Assembly (NCBI GenBank): GCA_034668825.1 | Contig: JAXDOR010000031.1 | Coordinates: forward strand, 1-26,939 | Direction: 5' to 3' | From: CANKHA01 sp034668825 | GTDB lineage: Bacteria > Pseudomonadota > Alphaproteobacteria > Rhizobiales > Xanthobacteraceae | DNA: 26,939 nt | Shown here: one piece after another, positions 15,454 through 22,181 of the stretch | Position numbering within the stretch: position 1 is the first letter of the stretch | How the letters are laid out: each line of letters opens with the position of its first letter | Translations under genes and position numbers: made by a program | Notes under the pieces: generated by a model | Seen by the model: only the letters and a program-made list of their open reading frames with translations | What the model was told of the DNA's origin: nothing | Databases searched by the model: none

Positions 15454-16160
15454 CGCTTTTCCGGAGGCTCAACCCGGCCTCGTCGCTGCAGCCTCGTCAT
15501 GAGGGCCCAGCATCCCATTGCCCAGGCCGAGCCAATACACCAGCCGGCAAGGACATCGGTTGGATAATGCACTCCGAGATAGACGCGGCTGATGCCAACC
15601 AGAAGCGTGAGCGCTATCCCGACGGTGACAAAGTAAATACCGAGGCGCCGCGAGGGAGTCGTCCGCGCCAGAAGCGCCGCGAGCGTGAGATAGGTGATGG
15701 CTGAGATCGCCGCATGGCCGCTCGGGAAACTTGCGGTGAAGACCCTTGCGGCAGGCGCGACGAAATCCGGCCGCGGCCGGGCAAAGCCCAGCTTGAGCAA
15801 ACTATTCATCGCAATACCGCCGAGCACGGCGGCAAGCATCAGCCACGCGGCGGCGCGCTTGCGGACGAGCAGCAAATATCCCGCTATCGCAAACAACATG
15901 ATGCCGAGAACGGCGTAGCTTCCCAACGCCGTGATGTCGCGCGCCATTTCCTGCACCCAGGGCGGTCCGATGGGTGTGGATGTATCGCCGGCGCGGAACG
16001 CGAGGATCACATAACGGTCGAAGGCAGAGGTGGAGCCCTCCATAACCTCATCGGCGATGAGGCCGAATATAAGGAGCAGCCCGGCAACGACGAGAACAGA
16101 CACGAGCTGGCGGGTTTCCGCCTGCCACAGTTTTCCGATGCCTTGCCAGATGTGTTGCAT
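15450..16160 (-). CDS. PAP2-family membrane phosphatase
   Basis: A 236-residue integral membrane phosphatase with about six helices. The three-part active site is intact: K123-X6-R130-P131, P146-S-G-H149, and S191-R-X5-H198-X3-D202. Family members dephosphorylate phosphatidate, undecaprenyl pyrophosphate or lipid A, with the active site facing the periplasm. It is the first gene of the operon with the lipid kinase and the metallophosphoesterase. It lies 69 nt downstream of the tungstate binding-protein gene, so read-through from the tup operon is possible, but a separate promoter is more likely. Confidence 0.9.
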   Translation of the reverse strand: MQHIWQGIGKLWQAETRQLVSVLVVAGLLLIFGLIADEVMEGSTSAFDRYVILAFRAGDTSTPIGPPWVQEMARDITALGSYAVLGIMLFAIAGYLLLVRKRAAAWLMLAAVLGGIAMNSLLKLGFARPRPDFVAPAARVFTASFPSGHAAISAITYLTLAALLARTTPSRRLGIYFVTVGIALTLLVGISRVYLGVHYPTDVLAGWCIGSAWAMGCWALMTRLQRRGRVEPPEKR

Positions 16161-16229
16161 GCGGCGCCCCGATGAGGGGCCGACCTTAGCAGAAAAGCGC
16201 CTTTAAGACCTGCGTCTTCGCTCTGTCCC

Positions 16230-17060
16230 TCACGCTCCCGGATCGCTGGCATTGGGGAAGAACAACTGCTGGCCGTCGATCTTGTAGCCGGCAATTTCCT
16301 TCTGCCCTTCCGGTGAAATCAGGTAGTCGATGAACTGCTGGCCAAGCTCCTTCTTCACGTTCGGATGCTTGGCCGGATTCACGAGGATGACGCCATACTG
16401 GTTGAACAGCTTGGTATCGCCTTCCACCGCGATGACGAGATCGCCCTTGTTCTTGAACGAGATCCAGGTGGCGCGGTCGGAAAGCGTATAGGCACCCATG
16501 CCCTGTGCGGTATTGAGCGCCGCGCCCATGCCCTGGCCGATCTCGCGATACCAAGCGCCTTTGTCCTTGGCGATATCGATGCCGGCGGCCTTCCACAGAT
16601 CGAGCTCGGCAATATGCGTACCAGAGCGGTCGCCGCGGGAGACGAAGGGCGCGGCCTTTTGCTTGATCGCAGTGAGCGCAGCGGCGATGTTCTTGCTGCC
16701 CTTGATGCCAGCGGGATCGCTCGCCGGGCCGACCAGTACGAAATCATTATACATCACCGGGAAGCGCTTCACGCCGCCGCCTTCGGCGACGAATTTTTCC
16801 TCCAGCGCCTTGGCATGGACGAAAGCGACATCGGCATCGCCACGATTCGCGGTATCGATGGCTTGGCCGGTGCCTTGCGCCACCACTTTTACGTCGATGC
16901 CGGTCTTGGCCTTGAAGAGCGGCAGCAGGTAGCCGAACAGCCCGGAATCCTGGGTCGAGGTCGTGGAGGCAACGACGATGGATTTGTCCTGGGCGCGGGC
17001 GGGCGAAGCGAGCAATATGACGAGCGGTGCAAGGACCAGTATAAATCGACGCGTGAGCAT
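16230..17060 (-). CDS. tupA: Tungstate ABC transporter substrate-binding protein
   Basis: A 276-residue periplasmic oxyanion-binding protein. The signal peptide MLTRRFILVLAPLVILL is cleaved near ARA-QD. The mature N-terminus has the TTST motif in ASTTSTQDSGLFGYLLP (33-36), the signature of tungstate-specific TupA rather than ModA. It continues VKVVAQGTGQAID, DVAFVHAKALE, SRGDRSGTH and GAYTLSDRATW, all typical. Tungstate taken up this way is used for tungsten or molybdenum cofactor enzymes. The ribosome site is a strong GGAGGA. It is last in the tupB-tupC-tupA order, 15 nt after the ATPase gene. Confidence 0.92.
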   Translation of the reverse strand: MLTRRFILVLAPLVILLASPARAQDKSIVVASTTSTQDSGLFGYLLPLFKAKTGIDVKVVAQGTGQAIDTANRGDADVAFVHAKALEEKFVAEGGGVKRFPVMYNDFVLVGPASDPAGIKGSKNIAAALTAIKQKAAPFVSRGDRSGTHIAELDLWKAAGIDIAKDKGAWYREIGQGMGAALNTAQGMGAYTLSDRATWISFKNKGDLVIAVEGDTKLFNQYGVILVNPAKHPNVKKELGQQFIDYLISPEGQKEIAGYKIDGQQLFFPNASDPGA

Positions 17061-17075
17061 GTCGGTATCCTCCGG

Positions 17076-17798
17076 TCACACCAGCAATTCGCCGGCGATG
17101 AATTTTTTGCCTTCGTCGGTATGCGGTGCGGTGAAGAAATCTGATGCGGCTGCGTTCTCAACAACGCGTCCGCGATGCAGCAGCACGATCTCTCCCGCCA
17201 GCCGCCGCGCTTCCCCGAGATCGTGGGTCGACATCACGACCTTGATGCCGCGGGCAGAGACGGCGCGGACAACGTCTTCAATGGCTTTGGTCGCCGCGGG
17301 ATCGAGGCTCGCGGTCGGCTCATCGAGAAAAAGCACGGCGGGGTTTTTCGCCAGCGCGCGGGCCAGCGCCAGGCGCTGCTGCTCGCCGCTCGAAAGTTTT
17401 CGCGCCGGTCGCTGGGCAAGATCGGCAAGCCCAACCGATGCCAGCAGATCCGTGCACCGTTCCGCGCGCTGTAAACGCGGAACGCCCGCGGCGGCGAGCG
17501 CATAACGCACGTTTCCCCCGGCGCTGCGGCGAAGCATGACGGGGCGCTGGAACACGATGGCGCAGTGTTCCGGCGTGACATCCGCGCGGCCGCCCCAGGT
17601 CAGCCGCCCGCGCGAGTGCTTGATCAAACGCATGGCGACACGGAGCAGGGTGGTCTTGCCCGCGCCATTTGGCCCAATGAGGATGGTGGGTGCGCCAGGC
17701 GCGAGCCTCAGCGAGATGTGGTCGAGGATTGTCACCGCGCCGGCGACGACGCCGACGTCATCGAACACAATCGGAAGATCGGACGAGGGTGCGCGCAT
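17076..17798 (-). CDS. tupC: Tungstate ABC transporter ATPase
   Basis: A 240-residue ABC ATPase. Walker A is GPNGAGKTT (42-50), the Q-loop is FQRP, the signature is LSSGEQQR (the usual LSGGQ is LSSGE), and Walker B is VLFLDEPTASLD, followed by STHD. It has no C-terminal TOBE-like extension, so the size fits TupC better than ModC. I start it at the ATG at 17798, 5 nt after the permease stop; a TTG at 17807 overlapping that stop as TTGA is an alternative. Confidence 0.88.
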   Translation of the reverse strand: MRAPSSDLPIVFDDVGVVAGAVTILDHISLRLAPGAPTILIGPNGAGKTTLLRVAMRLIKHSRGRLTWGGRADVTPEHCAIVFQRPVMLRRSAGGNVRYALAAAGVPRLQRAERCTDLLASVGLADLAQRPARKLSSGEQQRLALARALAKNPAVLFLDEPTASLDPAATKAIEDVVRAVSARGIKVVMSTHDLGEARRLAGEIVLLHRGRVVENAAASDFFTAPHTDEGKKFIAGELLV

Positions 17799-17803
17799 GC
17801 TGC

Positions 17804-18493
17804 TCAACCCGCGACCGCTTCGCCGGCGCGCCGCACCGCCCAGGCCAGCGCGTTGATGACGACGACGATTGCGATCAGCACCGCGCCCAGTCCCAGCGCC
17901 AGGGAAAGATCGCCTTTCGAAGTTTCCAGCGCGATGGCTGTCGTCATCGTTCGCGTGAAGCCGTCGATATTGCCGCCGACGATGATGATGGCGCCGACTT
18001 CCGCCGCCGCGCGACCGAAGCCCGCCAGCAACGCCGTAACCAAACTAAAGCGCGCATCCCAGATCAGCGTGGTGACGCGGCCGAAGGCGCCGACGTTCAT
18101 CGCCGCGAGTTCATCCTGATATTCGCTCGCGAGGTCTTCGATGGTTTGCCGCGCCAGCGCCGCGATGATCGGCGTCACCAGAACCGTCTGCGCGATCATC
18201 ATCGCCTGCGGCGTGAACAACAGACCCCAGGAACCGAGCGGGCCGGACCGCGACAGCAGCAGATAGACCGCGAGTCCGACGACCACCGGAGGCAGTCCCA
18301 TCAGCGCGTTGAGCGCGACAATCGCCGCCTCGCGGCCGGGAAACCGCACCAGCGCGACAAAAGCGCCGAGCGGCACGCCGATGACTGCTGCCATGGCGAC
18401 CGCGGACAGACTGACGATGAGCGACAGCCGCACAATGCCGATCAGCACCGGATCCGCGGAAAAGATGAGCTGCAACGCCGAGGCGTTTTCCAA
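17804..18493 (-). CDS. tupB: Tungstate ABC transporter permease
   Basis: A 229-residue inner-membrane permease with about five helices (IVRLSLIVSLSAVAMAAVIG, ALMGLPPVVVGLAVYLLL, MMIAQTVLVTPIIAAL, and others). The EAA-type ATPase-docking loop is near AAMNVGAFGR...LVTALLAGFGRAAAEVGAI, typical of TupB. I favour the TTG at 18493 because a perfect AGGAGG lies seven bases before it and the protein then starts in the family's usual place (LENASALQLIFSADPVL). An ATG at 18523 and another at 18580 are in frame but lack a good ribosome site, and the latter overlaps the operator palindrome. First gene of the tup operon. Confidence 0.88.
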   Translation of the reverse strand: MENASALQLIFSADPVLIGIVRLSLIVSLSAVAMAAVIGVPLGAFVALVRFPGREAAIVALNALMGLPPVVVGLAVYLLLSRSGPLGSWGLLFTPQAMMIAQTVLVTPIIAALARQTIEDLASEYQDELAAMNVGAFGRVTTLIWDARFSLVTALLAGFGRAAAEVGAIIIVGGNIDGFTRTMTTAIALETSKGDLSLALGLGAVLIAIVVVINALAWAVRRAGEAVAG

Positions 18494-18554
18494 TAGGCGT
18501 CCTCCTGGCGCAAAGACTTGCATTTCATTCTTTTTTGGGCAATTTTTGTAGCAA

Positions 18555-18580
18555 ATGCATAAATCTGCAGGTTTACGCAT
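18555..18580. promoter_or_regulatory. 26-bp palindrome, candidate operator of the tup locus
   Basis: The two 13-base halves ATGCATAAATCTG and CAGGTTTACGCAT are inverted repeats with 11 of 13 matches, centred on CTGCAG. The site ends directly at the regulator ATG (18581) and lies in the short divergent region before tupB. A dimeric regulator bound here would block the start of its own gene and could control the tup promoter. The regulator next door is the obvious candidate ligand, by inference. Confidence 0.62.
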
Positions 18581-19468
18581 ATGCCTGAGCTTTTGACCAC
18601 CGAGGAAACGGCGACTTATCTGCGCCTGAGCGAGCGCAAGCTGTATGAGCTGGTGGCGAATGGCGCCGTTCCCTGCAGCAAGGTCACCGGCCGTTGGCTA
18701 TTTCCGAAGGCGGCACTGGACCGGTGGGTGTCATCGGGTCTGAACGCTTCCGCTGCGCTGGCCCAGGCACCAAGGCCGCCGATCATCGGTGGCAGTCACG
18801 ACCCGCTGCTGGAATGGGCATTGCGGGAAAGCGGCTGCGGGCTTGCAAGTTTGCCGGAAGGCAGCGAAACGGGCCTTCGCCGTCTGTCGCGCGGCGAGGT
18901 GATGGCGGCGGCGATCCATATGCATCGGCTCGAAGGCGACGACGATGGGGCGAATATTGAGGCGGTGACCCATGCGCCCGGGCTGCACGATGCGGTGGTC
19001 ATCGCCTTTGCGCGGCGCGAGCAGGGCCTTGTTGTCGCCGCCGGCAATCCGCTGCAACTCGGCGATATCGCTTCCGCGCTTCGGCGCGGCCTGCGCGTGG
19101 CGCAACGTCCCGCAGGCGCCGGCGCGCAGCTTCTCCTTCTCTCATTACTAAGCCGTGCCGGCCTGGCAGCAGAGAGCGTCGCGAAACCAAGCCCGCTCTG
19201 TCCGACCGGGCCGGACCTTGCGCAGGCCATCCGTTCCAATCGCGCGGATTGCGGCATCGCCAGCCGCTCCGTTGCCCGCGCGGCGGGCCTCGATTTCGTT
19301 CCCCTACTTTGGGAGCGGTTTGACCTTGTGCTGCATCAGCGCGACTATTTTCTTCCTGGGCCGCAGGCGCTGTTCGGCTTTTTGCAATCGGACGCATTTC
19401 GCCGGCAAGCCGCCGAATTGGAAGGCTACGACGTCACCGAGGTTGGCAGGGTCCGCCTGGTCAACTAA
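18581..19468 (+). CDS. HTH-periplasmic-binding-domain regulator, probable tungstate/molybdate regulator
   Basis: A 295-residue fusion. Residues 4-52 form an excisionase/MerR-like winged HTH (LTTEETATYLRLSERKLYEL...KVTGRWLFPKAALDRWV). From about residue 68 a periplasmic-binding-protein-like domain follows (IIGGSHDPLLEWAL, MAAAIHMHRLEGD, EQGLVVAAGNPL, DCGIASRSVARAAGLDFVPLLWERFDLVL), as in the PF12727 type found in molybdate-related regulators. It has no signal peptide, so the domain would sense the oxyanion in the cytoplasm. It is divergent from tupBCA, with the 26-bp palindrome ending exactly at its start codon. Repression of tup by tungstate is the likely role, inferred from context. Confidence 0.8.
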   Translation: MPELLTTEETATYLRLSERKLYELVANGAVPCSKVTGRWLFPKAALDRWVSSGLNASAALAQAPRPPIIGGSHDPLLEWALRESGCGLASLPEGSETGLRRLSRGEVMAAAIHMHRLEGDDDGANIEAVTHAPGLHDAVVIAFARREQGLVVAAGNPLQLGDIASALRRGLRVAQRPAGAGAQLLLLSLLSRAGLAAESVAKPSPLCPTGPDLAQAIRSNRADCGIASRSVARAAGLDFVPLLWERFDLVLHQRDYFLPGPQALFGFLQSDAFRRQAAELEGYDVTEVGRVRLVN

Positions 19469-19510
19469 GAAGAGGCCGGCATTACGGTGCCGGTAGGCTG
19501 AAGGAGCACA

Positions 19511-19531
19511 GCGCGCTATGCGCGCGTCTTT
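19511..19531 (+). terminator. Possible terminator of the regulator gene
   Basis: GCGCGC-TAT-GCGCGC forms a 6-bp GC hairpin followed by GTCTTT, 42 bases after the regulator stop. The T-run is short, so the call is tentative. A second GCCGGC/GCCGGT hairpin precedes it. Confidence 0.4.
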
Positions 19532-19564
19532 AATGTAAAGGATGCGTGCGCCTAAAAGAGAGCT

Positions 19565-19654
19565 GGAGGGGTGGCCGAGTGGCTGAAGGCGCACGCTTGG
19601 AAAGCGTGTTTACGGGAAACCGTAACGTGGGTTCGAATCCCACTCCCTCCGCCA
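19565..19654 (+). tRNA. tRNA-Ser (anticodon GGA)
   Basis: A 90-base class II tRNA. The acceptor stem GGAGGGG pairs with TCCCTCC (last pair G-T). The D arm is TGGCCGAGTGGCTGAAGGC. The anticodon stem CACGC/GCGTG encloses the loop TTGGAAA with anticodon GGA at 19599-19601. There is a long variable arm (about 18 bases, with GGGAAACC), a T arm GTGGGTTCGAATCCCAC, discriminator G, and a genomically encoded CCA end. It reads serine UCC/UCU codons. No integrase or duplicated tRNA 3' end was seen nearby. Confidence 0.97.
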
Positions 19655-19813
19655 GTCCTTCCGCGCGCAACCTTCTCTGCTGGCTTCCGAGCGCGCATAG
19701 AAGCCCAATAACCACAGCCGTGGCGCGCAAACCTCCGCGCTGCAACAGGCGGGCCCAGACTCAAACTCTGTCTCTCCGGCCGTTTGTCTCCAAACCTCAT
19801 GACTTTGCGGATT

Positions 19814-19832
19814 TAGTACGGAACTCGTACTA
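19814..19832. repeat. Inverted repeat TAGTACG-N5-CGTACTA
   Basis: Perfect 7-base arms with a 5-base spacer, about 400 bases before tpsB. It shares the half-site AGTACG with the second repeat at 20076-20101, so the two may be sites for the same dimeric regulator. Confidence 0.6.
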
Positions 19833-20075
19833 GATTCATATTGCTGCAATTTTCTGGTTACGAACCTCTGCACTTTCGAAAGTTCATGCTGAGGAGGACA
19901 GCTGCGACCAGTCGGATTTCTACCCATCGGAGTTGCCGCCGTCGCTGTTTGACTAAGCCAGACCGCGCTTTTTCCCGCCCCTCGTGGTCGGGATACCAGC
20001 GTTACAAGAGCCGTGGCTGCCTGCCAGATCGTTGTTATGGCGGGATTCTACGTTCCCGCTTTCAATCAATACATA

Positions 20076-20101
20076 AGAAGTACGTATTCCTGCGTACTTC
20101 T
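20076..20101. repeat. Inverted repeat AGAAGTACG-N8-CGTACTTCT
   Basis: Perfect 9-base arms with an 8-base spacer, ending about 125 bases before the tpsB ATG. There is no T-run after it, so a terminator is unlikely; an operator or leader hairpin fits better. Confidence 0.65.
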
Positions 20102-20226
20102 GTATCGACGGTTGTGAGTAACTTGTTAAGGACCCCGTCGCATCGTCCGCCTGCCTGTTGCTCATAGTTTTTCGTAACACGTGATGGGCGCGTCGTTACG
20201 AGTTCAACTTTGAACAATGGGATCAC

Positions 20227-21945
20227 ATGCAAACAAAAGGCTCGGCCTTTTTGTGCCGGCTAGCCGTCGCCGGCCTCGTCGCCTATCCGTTTGCCGCCCT
20301 TTCCCAGACAGTGGCGCCGAGCCAGGTGACGCCGCAGAGTCTGCGGCCGGCGGCACCGACCGCGCCAAGTGGCCTGGAACTTTCGGGCGACGCGGAGTTA
20401 CAGGTCCCGGCCGGGACCGCGCGCTTGAGCTTCCTCGTCGGGCGCCTCGTGGTCGAGGGCGCTTTTCCCGAGTTGGAGAGCGAGACCCGCTCTCTCGCCG
20501 AGGCCGTCGAAAGGCACCGTGTTACCGTCGCCCAGATCTACGAGTTCGCCAATGCGCTGGAACAGGCCTATGCGCGTGCCGGCTATGTCCTTGCGCGGGT
20601 CACGGTGCCGCCGCAGAAGCTGAAAGATCGCGGCGCCGTGCGGATCGTTGTCGTCGACGGCTTCATCGAAAACGTGCAAGTCGACAATGTGCCGGACCGG
20701 GTGCGGGTGCTGGTCACCAGCCGCATGGCTTTGCTTGTCGGCCAACGGCACATCAAGCTCGACGAGATCGAGCGGCGCCTGCTGACGGCCGGCGACGTGC
20801 CGGGACTGCGGCTGAAGAGCACGCTGGCGCGCGGCAAGACCCTCGGCGGCGCGCTGCTGGTGCTCGAGGGCACGCATCGGCTGGTGAGCGCGGCGGCCAG
20901 CATCGACAACCATCTGCCGTCTTCGCTGGGGACCTGGAGCTACGGCGCCAACATCGCGCTCAATTCGGGCTTTGGCTTCGGCGAGCAGTTCTACGCCTCG
21001 ACACAATCGGGCGGCGATCCGACCCGGCTTACCTCGCCCTTGCGGGTGCTCGGCTTCGGCGCCGTCTTGCCGCTCGGCCTCGATGGCTGGACGCTCAACC
21101 CGGAATATACCAGTTCGCGCAGCCAGCCGGAGCCGGTGGATGGCGGCCTCGCCAGCGTCGGCCAGTTCCAGCGCTTCGCGCTGCGGACTTCCTATCCACT
21201 GATCCGCACGCGGACGAACACTTTTATCCTCACCGGAGCTTTCGAATACATCAATCAGAACGTCGCCCTGCCGCTGTTTGAGACCGACCTCAACAGGGAC
21301 CGCTACGGCGTGCTCCGCGCCGGCGCGGCTTACGAGAGCGGGTTGCCCTGGCCGGGCGCGGCGCTGCAGTCCTCGGCGACTTTTTCGCATGGCACCGGCG
21401 GGCGCGATCGCGCCGATGCGGAAGCTTCCGGCATTCCCCTATCGCGGCTGGGCGCCGGGCCGCTCTTCACCAAGGCTAATGTCGATGCGCACCTCACCCA
21501 AGCGCTGCCCGCGGAGTTCCGCTTCGACCTGATCGGCCGCGCCCAAGCCTCTTTCGGCAAACCGCTGCTGGTATCGGAACAGTTCTCCCTCGACGGTCCG
21601 CAGGCCGTTTCCGCCTATCCGAGCGGAACGCTGAACGTCGACCAAGGCGGCACTTTGCGCGGCGAGCTGAGCCGACCTTTCGCGCTGCCCGGCGCCGGCG
21701 CCACCCTAATCCTAACGCCCTACGGTTTCGGCGTCTTCGGAACCGGCCGTTTGGTCGAACCGACCGTCGTCGAGCTTGGTGTGGTTCACGGCGGCGCCGT
21801 CGGCGTCGGCCTGCGCAGCGGTATCGACGTGCCGGGCGGAGATCAGGGCGTGACCGTCGGCCTCGAAATGGCGCGGCAGTATTCCAACCTGCCAAATCTC
21901 CCGCAGGCTTGGCGCGCCAATGTCAGTATGAACATTCGTTTTTGA
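20227..21945 (+). CDS. Two-partner secretion outer-membrane transporter (TpsB, ShlB/FhaC/HecB family)
   Basis: A 572-residue outer-membrane protein that would secrete and perhaps fold the TpsA protein encoded next. The signal peptide (to about 26, ALSQ) is followed by a short proline-rich linker. A POTRA region lies at about 65-145 (FLVGRLVVEGAFPELE...QIYEFANALEQAYARAGYVLARVTVPPQ), then DGFIENVQVDNVPDRV, then a 16-strand barrel from about 220 to the C-terminus. The last residues ANVSMNIRF end in Phe, the usual signal for barrel insertion. No Shine-Dalgarno is obvious before the ATG. The tpsA start is 236 bases downstream. Confidence 0.92.
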   Translation: MQTKGSAFLCRLAVAGLVAYPFAALSQTVAPSQVTPQSLRPAAPTAPSGLELSGDAELQVPAGTARLSFLVGRLVVEGAFPELESETRSLAEAVERHRVTVAQIYEFANALEQAYARAGYVLARVTVPPQKLKDRGAVRIVVVDGFIENVQVDNVPDRVRVLVTSRMALLVGQRHIKLDEIERRLLTAGDVPGLRLKSTLARGKTLGGALLVLEGTHRLVSAAASIDNHLPSSLGTWSYGANIALNSGFGFGEQFYASTQSGGDPTRLTSPLRVLGFGAVLPLGLDGWTLNPEYTSSRSQPEPVDGGLASVGQFQRFALRTSYPLIRTRTNTFILTGAFEYINQNVALPLFETDLNRDRYGVLRAGAAYESGLPWPGAALQSSATFSHGTGGRDRADAEASGIPLSRLGAGPLFTKANVDAHLTQALPAEFRFDLIGRAQASFGKPLLVSEQFSLDGPQAVSAYPSGTLNVDQGGTLRGELSRPFALPGAGATLILTPYGFGVFGTGRLVEPTVVELGVVHGGAVGVGLRSGIDVPGGDQGVTVGLEMARQYSNLPNLPQAWRANVSMNIRF

Positions 21946-22181
21946 GAACGACAGCCTTTCCGGTAGCGGGGTAGTTTCGATCAAGCGCGCGCTGCCAGGC
22001 ATAGGCCGCGAATGCGGACAATTGGTTTGGCTGACCGGCACTCTCGTTAAGAGCATCAGGCGCAAGCTTCGTCGGCTGAGGTTTGTTTTGGTTCATCGCG
22101 CTCCTCCATGTCGGCGTGATTCAAACAGATCCAGGACCTTTTTTCGGAAATGACCGAAATGCTGGAAAGGACCGGTACGTT

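Larger units (their letters stand above)
19655..20226. other. Long intergenic region upstream of the tps operon
   Basis: About 570 bases between tRNA-Ser and tpsB without a gene I can support. Open frames on both strands (19841-20167 plus, 19953-20180 minus) are Arg/Ser/Cys-rich without ribosome sites. The region is less GC-rich than its surroundings, contains two inverted repeats with half-site AGTACG (listed separately), and must hold the promoter of the two-partner secretion operon. A long untranslated leader or small RNA is possible but not shown. Confidence 0.5.

Noticed and set aside
18494..18580. Longer tupB start at 18580 or 18523
   Set aside because: 18580 is inside the palindrome and adds a Cys-rich stretch unlike TupB; 18523 lacks a good ribosome site, whereas the TTG at 18493 has AGGAGG at ideal spacing. 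Not fully excluded.
19565..20226. Genomic island integration at tRNA-Ser
   Set aside because: No integrase gene and no repeated tRNA 3' end were seen downstream within the window; the tps locus could still be acquired, but this sequence does not show it.
21946..22181. Plus-strand frame of about 70 codons between tpsB and tpsA
   Set aside because: It has no start codon with a ribosome site, is Arg/Leu-rich, and is probably the out-of-frame leader of tpsA.
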